Source of the DNA: Pseudomonas viridiflava
GTDB lineage: Bacteria > Pseudomonadota > Gammaproteobacteria > Pseudomonadales > Pseudomonadaceae
Direction of reading: 5' to 3'
Length of the DNA: 64,000 nucleotides
Assembly: GCF_900602065.1 (NCBI RefSeq)
Contig: NZ_UWFN01000095.1
Location: 372,001 to 436,000 of the forward strand
The notes under the pieces were generated by a model that did not search any database, had not been told where the DNA came from, and was given only the letters and a program-made list of their open reading frames with translations. Shown piece after piece: positions 49,208-58,338 of the stretch. The first letter of the stretch is position 1. Every line of letters starts with the position of its first letter. Made by a program: the position numbers and the translations under genes.

Positions 49208-50647
49208 ATGCTGCACAAACTTTCATTGGCCATTGCCGTGTCATGTGCCTGCAGTCCGATTGCCTGGGCAGCCGACTTGCCGCTGCCGACCAAAACCGGT
49301 CTGGTCAGCGTTTATCAGGAAGCGGTCGACAACAACGCCGATCTTGCGGCCGCACGTGCCGATTATGCAGCCCGAAAAGAAGTCGTGCCTCAGGCGCGCG
49401 CAGGCTTGTTGCCCAATCTGTCTGGCGGTGCCAACGTCAACAATACTCGCACCAGCATTGACCAGCCCAACGCCATTGCCACCCGCAGCGGTACGGTGTA
49501 TCAGGCGACGCTGAGCCAACCGATTTTCCGTGCAGATCGCTGGTTCCAGTTGCAGGCCGCAGAAGCCGTCAATGAGCAGGCGGCGCTGGAGCTATCGGCC
49601 ACCGAGCAGAACCTGATTCTGCAAAGCGCCCAAAGTTACTTCACCGTGCTGCGCGCCCAAGACAATCTGGCCTCGACCAAGGCTGAAGAGGCGGCCTTCA
49701 GGCGTCAGCTGGACCAAGCCAACGAGCGCTTCGATGTCGGCCTCTCCGACAAGACCGATGTGCTGCAGGCCCAGGCGAGCTATGACACCGCCCGAGCCAG
49801 CCGGATCGTTGCCAAGCGTCAGGTGGATGATGCATTCCAGGCATTGGTGACATTGACCAATCGTGAATACAACTCCATTGAAGGCATCGTCCACACCTTG
49901 CCGATCCTGGCGCCGATGCCTAACGACGCCAAAGCCTGGGTCGATACCGCGGCGCAACAGAACCTTAATCTGCTGGCCAGCAACTACGCAGTGAACGCCG
50001 CCGAAGAAACCCTACGCCAGCGCAAGGCCGGGCACGCCCCAACGCTTGATGCGGTGGCTCAGTATCAGCGTGGCGATAACGACGCGCTGGGCTTCAGCAA
50101 TCCGAACTACACCGGACAGAACTACCGTGGCGACGTCGAGCAACGCAGCATTGGCGTGCAGCTGAATATCCCGATCTACAGCGGTGGGCTGACCAGCTCG
50201 CAAGTGCGCGAAGCGTATTCAAGACTGAGCCAGAGCGAGCAGCGCCGCGAGGGGCTTCGTCGTCAGGTAGTGGAAAACACCCGCAACCTGCACCGTGCGG
50301 TCAACACCGATGTCGAGCAGGTTCAGGCTCGCAAACAGTCGATTATCTCCAATCAGAGCGCGCTGGAAGCCACGGAAATCGGCTATCAGGTGGGCACTCG
50401 CAACATCGTCGACGTGCTGGATGCGCAGCGTCAGTTGTACGCATCAGTGCGTGATTACAACAACACCCGCTATGACTACATCCTCGATAACCTGCGCTTG
50501 AAGCAAGCTGCGGGAACGTTGAACCCGGGCGACCTGCAAGACCTGTCGCGCTACCTGAAAGCCGACTACAACCCGGACAAGGACTTCCTGCCGCCAGATC
50601 TGGCAGCGGCTGCGAAAAAGAACTTCGAAAGGCCGCCACAGCGTTAA
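49208..50647 (+). CDS. TolC-family outer-membrane channel protein
   Basis: Outer-membrane factor of 479 residues for type I secretion or drug efflux. It starts at the ATG at 49208 (AGGGAA 6 nt upstream) with signal peptide LHKLSLAIAVSCACSPIAWA. Two repeats of the TolC helical barrel are seen: VYQEAVDNNADLAAARADYA, ANERFDVGLSDKTDVLQAQA and TEIGYQVGTRNIVDVLDAQR. The pattern fits TolC rather than OprM, since there is no lipobox. No inner-membrane or adaptor genes adjoin it, so it probably serves several systems. Confidence 0.92.
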   Translation: MLHKLSLAIAVSCACSPIAWAADLPLPTKTGLVSVYQEAVDNNADLAAARADYAARKEVVPQARAGLLPNLSGGANVNNTRTSIDQPNAIATRSGTVYQATLSQPIFRADRWFQLQAAEAVNEQAALELSATEQNLILQSAQSYFTVLRAQDNLASTKAEEAAFRRQLDQANERFDVGLSDKTDVLQAQASYDTARASRIVAKRQVDDAFQALVTLTNREYNSIEGIVHTLPILAPMPNDAKAWVDTAAQQNLNLLASNYAVNAAEETLRQRKAGHAPTLDAVAQYQRGDNDALGFSNPNYTGQNYRGDVEQRSIGVQLNIPIYSGGLTSSQVREAYSRLSQSEQRREGLRRQVVENTRNLHRAVNTDVEQVQARKQSIISNQSALEATEIGYQVGTRNIVDVLDAQRQLYASVRDYNNTRYDYILDNLRLKQAAGTLNPGDLQDLSRYLKADYNPDKDFLPPDLAAAAKKNFERPPQR

Positions 50648-50765
50648 GACGCCTCTTACAAAACCCTGCGGAGGATCTGTGACTGCCTGCAGGCGCGATC
50701 CTGCAGGACCGGCCGGGAAAGCGCCGTCTCTGTGAGAGATTCTATGCCTGCTAGCTCAAATCCCT

Positions 50766-50855
50766 GTGGGAGCGAATTTATTCGCGAAGGGGCCAGTACA
50801 TCCGCAGCCTCTGTATCAATTGAAATACCGAATTCGCGAATAAATTCGCTCCCAC
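50766..50855. repeat. REP pair, GTGGGAGCGAATTTATTCGCGAA variant
   Basis: Inverted doublet whose arms carry a compensated change (GAATTTATTC against GAATAAATTC) relative to the GAATTCATTC family. The 358-bp gap 50648-51005 contains this element and nothing else I can identify as a gene. Confidence 0.88.
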
Positions 50856-51005
50856 AGAGTTTGCGCCAGCCTCAAATCCATCGCGATGCCGTGGGACCGG
50901 CAATAGCCGGGAAGACAGTATTCCTGACGATAAAGATGCTGTGAATGTACCGCACCTTCCAGGCTAAAAGCTGACCCCACGGAAAAGTGCATCGCAAACA
51001 GACCT

Positions 51006-52280
51006 TTATTTAACTAGCTGGCCAAGCCCATCCAGCAATCGCTGTAATGCGCCTTGATTAGCCTTCATCACCGCCAACCCTGCTTGTGCCATCTCGCGCG
51101 CCTTTTGCGGCTGGTCGAACAGTCGCTGCACGGCAGCCGAAAGACTTGCCGCGTCGCTGCTTTCGATCAATGCGTTGGCATTGCGCAACATCGTGGCGAT
51201 TTCCAGGAAGTTGAACAGGTGCGGGCCGCTCAAAACAGGCTTGGCCAGCGCAGCAGGCTCCAGCAGATTGTGTCCGCCGTTAGGCACCAGACTGCCACCG
51301 ACGAAAGCGATGTCAGCCAACGCATAGAGAAACAGCAGCTCGCCCATGGTGTCGCCCACCAACACGGCGGTTTCAGCGGTAACGGGTTGTGCGGTTGAGC
51401 GCCGCACTGTCGCGAAACCTTGTTGCACGGCGAGATCATGCACGCTGTTAAAGCGCTCCGGGTGGCGAGGCACCAACACCAGCAATGCGTCGGGATGGCT
51501 GACAAGCAACTGCCGATGAGCCGCCAACACAACCTCATCCTCTCCAGCATGTGTGCTGGCCGCGATCCAGACGGGGCGTTCGGTCGCCTGCCATTGCTCG
51601 CGTAGCTGTGCGGCGCTGCTCAGCAGTTGCGGATCAATCGTCAGGTCGAATTTGATCGAGCCGGTAACGGCCACGCATTCCTGGCGCGCCCCCAACCCAA
51701 GAAAGCGCTGAGCCTCGGCTTCGGTCTGCACCGCGAACAAACTCATTTCTTCGAGCATCGGCCGGGTCAACCCGGCAAACCGTGCGTAACCTCTCGCCGA
51801 GCGCTCCGACAGCCTGGCATTGGCCAGGGCCACGGGAATGCCACGTTTGCTGCACTGATGAATATGGTTAGGCCACAACTCGGTTTCCATGATCACGCCA
51901 AGCACAGGCTGAATGTGATTCAGAAAACGACCGGCTGCCCACGGCAAGTCGTAAGGCAGGTAGCAATGCTGAACGCGTGGCTCGTTGGCAAACATCGCCT
52001 TGATCCGCTCCGAACCGGTCGGCGTCATGCACGTAACAGTAATCGGCAACTGTGGATAACGTGCCAGCAGCGCACGAATCATCGGCGCAGCGGCAATGCT
52101 TTCCCCCACCGATACCGCATGCACCCAGATACCGCCCTTCTGCATCGCAGGAAGGCCGATGGCAAAGCGCTCGCCGATCCGCTGTCGATAGGCAGGCGCC
52201 TTGCGCGCTCGAAGCCATAGCCGAACGGCCACGAGTGGCAGGCCGAGATGAAACAGCAAGGTATATAAGGTTCTATTCAT
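51006..52280 (-). CDS. waaA: 3-deoxy-D-manno-octulosonic acid transferase (KDO transferase)
   Basis: Adds KDO to lipid IVA at the start of the LPS inner core. The product is 424 residues from the ATG at 52280 (NRTLYTLLFHLGLPLVAVRL), which includes an N-terminal membrane anchor. The GT30 fold shows GGIWVHAVSVGESIAAAPMI, LPYDLPWAAGRFL, ETELWPNHIHQCSKRGIP and, in the C-terminal domain, FVGGSLVPNGGHNLLEPAAL. The upstream frame is not coding. It stands apart from the other LPS genes in the window. Confidence 0.95.
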   Translation of the reverse strand: MNRTLYTLLFHLGLPLVAVRLWLRARKAPAYRQRIGERFAIGLPAMQKGGIWVHAVSVGESIAAAPMIRALLARYPQLPITVTCMTPTGSERIKAMFANEPRVQHCYLPYDLPWAAGRFLNHIQPVLGVIMETELWPNHIHQCSKRGIPVALANARLSERSARGYARFAGLTRPMLEEMSLFAVQTEAEAQRFLGLGARQECVAVTGSIKFDLTIDPQLLSSAAQLREQWQATERPVWIAASTHAGEDEVVLAAHRQLLVSHPDALLVLVPRHPERFNSVHDLAVQQGFATVRRSTAQPVTAETAVLVGDTMGELLFLYALADIAFVGGSLVPNGGHNLLEPAALAKPVLSGPHLFNFLEIATMLRNANALIESSDAASLSAAVQRLFDQPQKAREMAQAGLAVMKANQGALQRLLDGLGQLVK

Positions 52281-52294
52281 GGGCGCGGAGTTTA

Positions 52295-53179
52295 TCAGCC
52301 AATGGCCCGCAAATGCCGGGCAAAACTTTCGGACAACCACTGCGCAGCTGGCCCCAGAGGTTCGTCGCGACGCCAGACCATCTCCACCACTAGAGGTGGC
52401 GGTGTCCATTCGCTGACCAGCTCGGTCATCTGGCTCTGATAGGTTGGATATTGCACCACATGCCGAGGCAGCCATGCCCAGCCCAGGCCACGCATGAGCA
52501 ATTCAGCCATCACATAGAAACTGTCGGCCCGCCATACGTGCGGGCTCAGCTGTTCACCACCGGGATAACCACTCTGTTGCGGAGCAATCAGTAACTGTCG
52601 ATGGCGCGCAAGTTGTTGCCGGGTAACGCGCGTCTCGTTCGCCAATGGGTGGCCCACCGCGCAAACCGTGACCATTTCCACACTGCCAAGCCCTCTTCGC
52701 TCAAGCGCGGCAGGCATCTGTTCATGATGAAACAGGAGGCCCAGATCTGCGCGACGCTCAAGCAACTTGCGCGCAACATCGCCCTGCGCACCGCTGGCTA
52801 ACTGGACTTCAAGCGTGGGGAAGCGATCTGCCAACGCCTCCAGGCTGTCGAGTACGGGCTGATAAGGCATGGCCTCATCATGTGCCACACGCAATTGCGC
52901 CTCCTGACCACGCATCAATGCCAAGGCGCGGCCGTCGATACGCTCGCATTGGCGTAGCAGTTCTCGCGCCTCTTCAAGCAGCGCTGTACCCGCCTCGGTC
53001 AAGCGGGGCTGGCGACCGCTGCTGCGTTCAAACAGGCTGACACCCAGATCAGCCTCCAGCATGGCAATGGCGCTGCTGACCGCAGACTGCGCCCGATGCA
53101 TATCCCGGGCGACGGCAGAGAACGAGCGCTGCTCGGCCACGCTGACAAACAAACGCATTTGTTCGAGGTTCCACTGCAT
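52295..53179 (-). CDS. LysR-family transcriptional regulator
   Basis: A 294-residue regulator from the ATG at 53179. The N-terminal winged helix is QMRLFVSVAEQRSFSAVARD, then SAVSSAIAMLEADLGVSLFE. A LysR substrate-binding domain (about 90-290) follows with the typical beta-alpha pattern. It is divergent from the SMR transporter gene, which is its likely target, with the operator expected in the 94-bp gap. The inducer is unknown. Confidence 0.9.
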   Translation of the reverse strand: MQWNLEQMRLFVSVAEQRSFSAVARDMHRAQSAVSSAIAMLEADLGVSLFERSSGRQPRLTEAGTALLEEARELLRQCERIDGRALALMRGQEAQLRVAHDEAMPYQPVLDSLEALADRFPTLEVQLASGAQGDVARKLLERRADLGLLFHHEQMPAALERRGLGSVEMVTVCAVGHPLANETRVTRQQLARHRQLLIAPQQSGYPGGEQLSPHVWRADSFYVMAELLMRGLGWAWLPRHVVQYPTYQSQMTELVSEWTPPPLVVEMVWRRDEPLGPAAQWLSESFARHLRAIG

Positions 53180-53273
53180 CGCCCGCCAACCTATCTCTAA
53201 TGAAGATAGGTAATGACTATACCCCATCTCACCACGGTCTAAAATGCGCAGCATACGAAGAGGAGTTACCGTC

Positions 53274-53606
53274 ATGCCTGCTTATTACCTGCTGGCCATC
53301 GCCATTTGTGCCGAAGTCATCGGCACCATTTCCATGAAAGCCGTGAAAGGCTTGAGCACACCAATCCCGCTGATGCTGGTGATCTGCGGCTACGCTATCG
53401 CTTTCTGGATGCTGATTCTGGTAGTGCGCACGATTCCGGTGGGCGTCGCTTATGCAGTCTGGGCAGGCATGGGGATTGTCATGGTCAGCGTTGCCGCGTT
53501 CTTCATCTACGGCCAAAAACTCGACATTCCGGCCATGCTCGGCATGGGGTTGATTGTGCTGGGCGTCGTGGTGATTCAGTTGTTTTCGAAAACCGCCGGG
53601 CATTGA
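53274..53606 (+). CDS. Small multidrug resistance (SMR) transporter, EmrE/QacE type
   Basis: A 110-residue four-helix proton-coupled exporter of cationic compounds. The essential residues are present: Glu14 (ICAEVIGT), Tyr60 and Trp63 (AYAVWAGMGIV). The start at 53274 has GAGGAG 8 nt upstream; a longer in-frame start is rejected. These residues place it in the drug or cation exporter group rather than with the guanidinium exporters. It is divergent from the LysR gene. Confidence 0.92.
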   Translation: MPAYYLLAIAICAEVIGTISMKAVKGLSTPIPLMLVICGYAIAFWMLILVVRTIPVGVAYAVWAGMGIVMVSVAAFFIYGQKLDIPAMLGMGLIVLGVVVIQLFSKTAGH

Positions 53607-53620
53607 AAACGCGTTCCTCT

Positions 53621-53626
53621 ATAATG
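53621..53626 (+). promoter_or_regulatory. Possible -10 box before the FAD oxidoreductase gene
   Basis: A perfect TATAAT 30 bp before the ATG at 53656, in the 49-bp gap after the SMR gene. No -35 at the right distance was found. Confidence 0.35.
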
Positions 53627-53655
53627 GCCGCATTCTTCCGGCCACAGAGGTGCTC

Positions 53656-54831
53656 ATGCCTTCCGTTATTTCCACTGACGTCCTGATCGTCGGTGCCGGC
53701 GTTGCTGGTCTCTGGCTCAACGCCCGACTGCGTGGCCAAGGGTTCTCGACCGTACTCGTCGAGAACGCCAGCCTGGGCGGCGGGCAAAGTCTCAAGTCGC
53801 AAGGCATTATTCACGGTGGCGCCAAATACGCGCTGCATGGCGCCTTGTCGGGTGCATCGGAAGCGATTGCCGATATGCCGCGCCGCTGGCGTGAAGCGTT
53901 GGCCGGCACCGGAGAACTGGACCTGAGCGGCGTACGTGTACTTTCCCAGGCTCATTACCTGTGGTCGCCAGGCACCCTGGCGGGCAACCTCACCAGTTTT
54001 TTTGCCAGCAAAGCCGTACGCGGTCGCGTTGATCAAGTCAAAGGCACTGACTTGCCGCCAGCCCTGCAAGACCCGAAATTCAAAGGCAAAGTCTACCGTC
54101 TGGCCGAGTTGGTCATTGATGTCCCGAGCCTGATTGAGCGTCTGGCTGAACTGGCCAATGGTAGCTTGCTGGCAGGCACCCACCTGGAACCGCTGATGGA
54201 TGGCGACGAACTGGTGGGCATGCAGGTAGATGGCCTGGATATTTTCGCCCAGCGCGTAGTGCTGTGCGCCGGCGCGGGCAATGCTGACCTGCTGAAAAAG
54301 CTCGGTGTAGCACAGCCAGCGATGCAACGTCGACCGCTGCACATGGTGCTTGCCAAAGGTCCGAGCCTGAAGCCGCTGTATGCTCACTGCCTGGGCGGAG
54401 GACCCAAGCCGCGCCTGACCGTCACGACTCATCCGGCCGCCAATGGTCAATGGGTATGGTACGTGGGCGGCGATGTAGCAGAGGCCGATGGCGTCGCCCG
54501 GGATCCGGCACAGCAAATTGCGGCGGTGAAAAAAGAACTGGGCACTTTGTTGCCGTGGGTTGATCTCAGTCAGGTCGAGTGGGCCACCTTGCGGGTTGAT
54601 CGGGCAGAGCCGGCGCAATCCGGACTGGTACGCCCCGACAATGCGTTCCTCAGCGTGCAGAACCGCCTGATGGTCGGCTGGCCGACAAAGCTGGCTTTGG
54701 CGCCGGACTTTTCTGACCGGGTGCTGGCGGCGCTGTCCTACGAGGAAATCCATCCGACTCCACAGCCATTGCTGACAGATCTGCCCAAGCCACCGCTGGC
54801 CATACCTGTATGGGACCAACTACTGCCATGA
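53656..54831 (+). CDS. FAD-dependent oxidoreductase (DAO family)
   Basis: A 391-residue flavoprotein starting at the ATG at 53656 (AGAGG 5 nt upstream). The N-terminal dinucleotide-binding motif is DVLIVGAGVAGLWLNARLRG, followed by GGQSLKSQGIIHGGAKYALH, which is typical of the DAO superfamily. A second FAD segment reads FAQRVVLCAGAGNADLLKKL. The substrate is unknown. The stop codon overlaps the start of the aldo/keto reductase gene (ATGA), so the two are co-translated. Confidence 0.85.
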   Translation: MPSVISTDVLIVGAGVAGLWLNARLRGQGFSTVLVENASLGGGQSLKSQGIIHGGAKYALHGALSGASEAIADMPRRWREALAGTGELDLSGVRVLSQAHYLWSPGTLAGNLTSFFASKAVRGRVDQVKGTDLPPALQDPKFKGKVYRLAELVIDVPSLIERLAELANGSLLAGTHLEPLMDGDELVGMQVDGLDIFAQRVVLCAGAGNADLLKKLGVAQPAMQRRPLHMVLAKGPSLKPLYAHCLGGGPKPRLTVTTHPAANGQWVWYVGGDVAEADGVARDPAQQIAAVKKELGTLLPWVDLSQVEWATLRVDRAEPAQSGLVRPDNAFLSVQNRLMVGWPTKLALAPDFSDRVLAALSYEEIHPTPQPLLTDLPKPPLAIPVWDQLLP

Positions 54832-55643
54832 GCGTAAAAACCCTTCACGAGCTCCACCGCCCACTGGGCAGCACCGGCATCAACGTATCGCCGCTGGGCC
54901 TTGGCACCGTCAAGCTGGGTCGGGATCAGGGTGTTAAATACCCTAACGGCTTTACGATTCCGGACGACGTGCAGGCACAGATGCTGCTGCGGATGGCTCG
55001 CGACATGGGCATCAACCTGATCGACACCGCGCCCGCTTACGGCACCAGCGAAGAACGCCTGGGGCCGTTGTTGCGTGGCCAGCGTCAGGACTGGGTGATC
55101 GTCAGCAAGGTCGGAGAAGAATTCGAGAGCGGTCAGTCGAGCCATGACTTCAGTGCAGACCACACTCGAATGTCAGTGGAGCGCAGCCTGAAACGCCTGG
55201 AAACCGATTTTATTGATCTGGTGCTGGTTCATTCAGACGGTAATGATCTGGCCATTCTCAACGACAGTGATGTTTACCAGACGCTGGCTGACCTCAAACG
55301 CGAAGGCAAGATCCGCGGCTTTGGTTTTTCCGGCAAGACGGTCGAGGGAGGCCTGCTGGCATTACGTGACGGCGATTGTGCCATGGTGACCTACAACCTC
55401 ACCGAGCAGGGCGAAAAACCTGTGCTCGACTACGCTGCTGCTCACGGCAAAGGCATTCTGGTCAAGAAGGCGCTGGCCAGCGGTCACGTCTGCCTGAGCC
55501 CTGGCGTTGACTCGGTTCAAGCCAGTTTTGAAATGCTGTTTGCCCATCCGGGCGTTGCCAGTGCTATTGTCGGGACCATCAATCCGCTACATCTGGCTCA
55601 TAACGTAGCGACTGCCGCTGCCGTGATTCGCCGTCCAGCCTGA
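54828..55643 (+). CDS. Aldo/keto reductase
   Basis: A 271-residue TIM-barrel oxidoreductase. The catalytic tetrad is visible: Asp and Tyr in NLIDTAPAYGTSEERLG, Lys in VIVSKVGEE and His in LVLVHSDGN. NADPH-binding residues lie near PGVASAIVGTINPLHLAHNV. The substrate is unknown. Its coupling to the FAD oxidoreductase suggests a two-step redox conversion, as an inference from position only. Confidence 0.88.
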   Translation: MSVKTLHELHRPLGSTGINVSPLGLGTVKLGRDQGVKYPNGFTIPDDVQAQMLLRMARDMGINLIDTAPAYGTSEERLGPLLRGQRQDWVIVSKVGEEFESGQSSHDFSADHTRMSVERSLKRLETDFIDLVLVHSDGNDLAILNDSDVYQTLADLKREGKIRGFGFSGKTVEGGLLALRDGDCAMVTYNLTEQGEKPVLDYAAAHGKGILVKKALASGHVCLSPGVDSVQASFEMLFAHPGVASAIVGTINPLHLAHNVATAAAVIRRPA

Positions 55644-55679
55644 TGTAGGCGGCCGACCCCAACGCAAGAAGGAGCCGAT

Positions 55680-56636
55680 ATGCCGCGAACCTTGATTCGG
55701 AAGAATCCCAGCAACTTCAAAACCCTGCCGTTATTCGTTGAAGCCACTCCCGAAGGCCTGAATTACCAGAGCATCGGGATGCCGCTGAACTTCTCACAAA
55801 CCCTGCAGCGCCGCCGCAAGATAGAGGTGGCCGATACCGAGCGCTTCTCTACCGAGCTTGCCAATCTTGGGGTTTCAGTAAGGCTGACGCTGAACTGGCA
55901 AAATCGTGATTACTGGGTGCTGGTTCGACAACGCCGTCAGGATCGTGGTGATGTGGTGCTCAAGCTGATCTCGGGTTACGTCCCGGCGCATGAGCTGAAC
56001 CTGCCGTTGCATACGGCCATCCAGGAGGTTGCCGAGGAATGCCTCATTGAAACGCCTCAGGGCTGGTTGAGCGGACGCTTCAATGACATCTGGCTGCCAG
56101 CGCCTTACGCAGCAGCTTTGCATTACCGCGAAGCGATGCCGTTTCGCCTCAGCCCGTTGTCGGGTGCTGCGCGGCCGGTACGTTGCGGGAGCATGACCCT
56201 GATCGAACGACCCCGGGCTTATGTACACCTTCCCACCGCATCGCTGCAGCTCATTTATGACATGCGCCTGGAAGTCCCTCGGGAGGCCAGGCCACTCAGC
56301 CTTTTCCATGTGGATGAAAGCCTGGAAAAAGACCAACTGGTTGCACGGCTGAACCGCAGCAAACCTGACCTTTACCTGATGCCGCTCGAGAACGGTGTGC
56401 CACTGCCCGAGCTTTATACCTTGAAGCGCGACAAGCTGACGCCTGCGGGAACCCGCGGCCTGTATCTGGCGGAAAGCTTTGCAGCGCAGGAAGGCTGGGT
56501 GGTGCGCGACGAACGAATTCGCTGGAAGGACTGGCTACGCCAGCAAGGAATGACGCCACCACCGAAGAAAACCGGGCTAAAACGCCTGACCGGCAAGGCC
56601 CGACAGTTGTTGAAGCTGGTGACGTTCAAGAGTTGA
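55680..56636 (+). CDS. Conserved protein with Nudix-like motif
   Basis: A 318-residue cytoplasmic protein, GGAGC 7 nt before the ATG. Residues 99-123 read GYVPAHELNLPLHTAIQEVA continuing EECLI. This follows the Nudix box GX5EX7REUXEEXGU except for two extra residues in the middle, Gln for the Arg, and Leu for the late Gly. The region DYWVLVRQRRQDRGDVVLKL before it fits the Nudix beta strands. The C-terminal part (about 225-318) is unassigned and basic. It may be a divergent or inactive Nudix enzyme. Confidence 0.65.
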   Translation: MPRTLIRKNPSNFKTLPLFVEATPEGLNYQSIGMPLNFSQTLQRRRKIEVADTERFSTELANLGVSVRLTLNWQNRDYWVLVRQRRQDRGDVVLKLISGYVPAHELNLPLHTAIQEVAEECLIETPQGWLSGRFNDIWLPAPYAAALHYREAMPFRLSPLSGAARPVRCGSMTLIERPRAYVHLPTASLQLIYDMRLEVPREARPLSLFHVDESLEKDQLVARLNRSKPDLYLMPLENGVPLPELYTLKRDKLTPAGTRGLYLAESFAAQEGWVVRDERIRWKDWLRQQGMTPPPKKTGLKRLTGKARQLLKLVTFKS

Positions 56637-56678
56637 GCCTCAGTGGTGCCGCAAAGTCGCGGATAAGCCACTAGACCT

Positions 56679-56765
56679 GTAGGAGTGAGCGTGCTCGCGA
56701 TGGCGCCAGGTCAGGCGATAAATTCGTCGACCCAGAAACCGAATCGCGAGCAAGCTCGATCCTAC
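56679..56765. repeat. REP pair, GTAGGAGTGAGCGTGCTCGCGAT family
   Basis: Inverted arms GTAGGAGTGAGCGTGCTCGC and ATCGCGAGCAAGCTCGATCC (then TAC at 56763-56765), differing at a few positions, around about 40 bp. It lies between the 3' ends of the Nudix-like gene and hldE. Confidence 0.8.
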
Positions 56766-56769
56766 AAAG

Positions 56770-58191
56770 TTACTGCCCGCGGATTTTCTCGACAATCGCA
56801 GTAGTAGAGCTGTTTTCCACCAGCCCCAGCACCCGTACTTCACCGCCGTAGGCCTGAACGATGTCCGCGCCGACCACTTGGTCAATGCCGTAATCCCCGC
56901 CTTTGACCAGTACATCCGGTTTAACGTAACCGAGAAGGTTTTCCGGTGTGCCTTCAGGGAAGCTGATCACCCAATCCACTGCGCCCAGCCCGGCAAGCAC
57001 AGCCATGCGTCGGTCAACACTGTTGATCGGACGGCCAGGGCCTTTAAGACGGCTGACTGACGCATCATCATTGACCGCTACGATCAGGCGATCACCTTGA
57101 GCGCGTGCCTGTTCCAGATAGGTTACGTGCCCTGCATGCAGGATATCGAAACAGCCGTTGGTGAAAACGATCTTCTCGTTGTGCGCACGGGCGTCATCAA
57201 TGGCCAGCAGCAGTTGTTCCAGGCCCAGCACGCCGCGCTCCGAGCCTTCTTCACGCTGGATAGCGCGACGCAACTCCGGAGCGCTGATGGCAGCGGTACC
57301 CAGCTTGCCGACCACAATGCCAGCAGCCAGGTTAGCCAGCGCCACCGCGTGGGGCAGGTCTTCACCGGCAGCAATGGCGGCCGCCAGGGTAGAAATAACA
57401 GTGTCGCCAGCGCCAGTGACATCGAACACTTCACGGGCTCGGGCGGGCAGATGCAACGGCGGGTGTTCCGGACGCAACAGGGTCATGCCGTGTTCACCGC
57501 GTGTCACCAGCAAGGCTCCCAGATCCAGTTCGGCCATTAATTGTGCGCCCTTGGCAACCAACTCGGCCTCATCGACGCAGTGACCGACAATTGCTTCAAA
57601 CTCGCTGAGATTCGGGGTGATGAGACTGGCACCACGATAAATCGCGAAGTCTTTACCTTTGGGGTCGGCAAGCACCGGGATATTGCGCTCACGGGCAACC
57701 TTGATCAGCGCCTGATGGTTTTTCAGCGCGCCCTTGCCGTAATCAGACAGCACCAACACCTTGATACCGTCCAGCAACCCTTCCACTTCGGCACTCAGGG
57801 CTTCAGCGTCAGTAGCAAACGGCTCTTCGAAGTCGATACGCAGCAATTGCTGGTGGCGGCTCATCACACGCAGTTTGACGATAGTCGGTTGACTGGCAAT
57901 ACGCTGGAAGCGTGCCAGAACACCAGCAGCCTTGAGACTGTTGGACAGGCTTTCGGCAGCCTCGTCTTCACCGGTAACCCCCACAAGCGACGCAGGCGCA
58001 CCCAGTGCAGCGATGTTCAAGGCAACGTTGGCGGCTCCGCCCGGGCGGTCCTCAATCTGTTCCACCTTGACCACTGGCACGGGCGCCTCTGGCGAAATCC
58101 TCGAGGTGCCGCCATGCCAATAGCGGTCGAGCATGACATCGCCCACTACCAAGACTGGAGCTTGATCGAAACGCGGCATGGACAACTTCAT
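56770..58191 (-). CDS. hldE: Bifunctional heptose 7-phosphate kinase / heptose 1-phosphate adenylyltransferase HldE
   Basis: Makes ADP-D-glycero-D-manno-heptose for the LPS inner core. The 473-residue protein has an N-terminal ribokinase-like domain (about 1-318; VLVVGDVMLDRYWHGGTSRI, DRPGGAANVALNIAALG, DVTGAGDTVISTLAAAIAAG). The C-terminal nucleotidyltransferase domain (about 340-473) shows FTNGCFDILHAGHVTYLEQA and FPEGTPENLLGYVKPDVLVKG. The intact GAGD carries the kinase catalytic Asp. It lies downstream of msbA. Confidence 0.97.
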   Translation of the reverse strand: MKLSMPRFDQAPVLVVGDVMLDRYWHGGTSRISPEAPVPVVKVEQIEDRPGGAANVALNIAALGAPASLVGVTGEDEAAESLSNSLKAAGVLARFQRIASQPTIVKLRVMSRHQQLLRIDFEEPFATDAEALSAEVEGLLDGIKVLVLSDYGKGALKNHQALIKVARERNIPVLADPKGKDFAIYRGASLITPNLSEFEAIVGHCVDEAELVAKGAQLMAELDLGALLVTRGEHGMTLLRPEHPPLHLPARAREVFDVTGAGDTVISTLAAAIAAGEDLPHAVALANLAAGIVVGKLGTAAISAPELRRAIQREEGSERGVLGLEQLLLAIDDARAHNEKIVFTNGCFDILHAGHVTYLEQARAQGDRLIVAVNDDASVSRLKGPGRPINSVDRRMAVLAGLGAVDWVISFPEGTPENLLGYVKPDVLVKGGDYGIDQVVGADIVQAYGGEVRVLGLVENSSTTAIVEKIRGQ

Positions 58192-58297
58192 CGAACAACC
58201 CGTAACTAGAATGAACAGGGGCGGAATCTTAGCACAGGGTTAGCGCAGGCTTGGGATTGCGCAACATTGAGAATTGCGAACGCGGTTATCTGTGCAG

Positions 58298-58329
58298 GCT
58301 GTGTGGGAGTCAATTCGCTCCCACACAGC
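58298..58329. repeat. Short REP-derived hairpin between hldE and msbA
   Basis: GCTGTGTGGGAG/CTCCCACACAGC around an 8-nt loop. It looks like a REP pair collapsed to its outer arms (GTGGGAG, CTCCCAC). It could act as the msbA 3' hairpin; there is no U-run. Confidence 0.6.
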
Positions 58330-58338
58330 CTGACTTGG

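Noticed and set aside
53503..54819. 438-codon minus-strand frame opposite the FAD oxidoreductase
   Set aside because: No domain signature is seen. The plus-strand gene has a Rossmann motif, a ribosome site and coupling to its neighbour.
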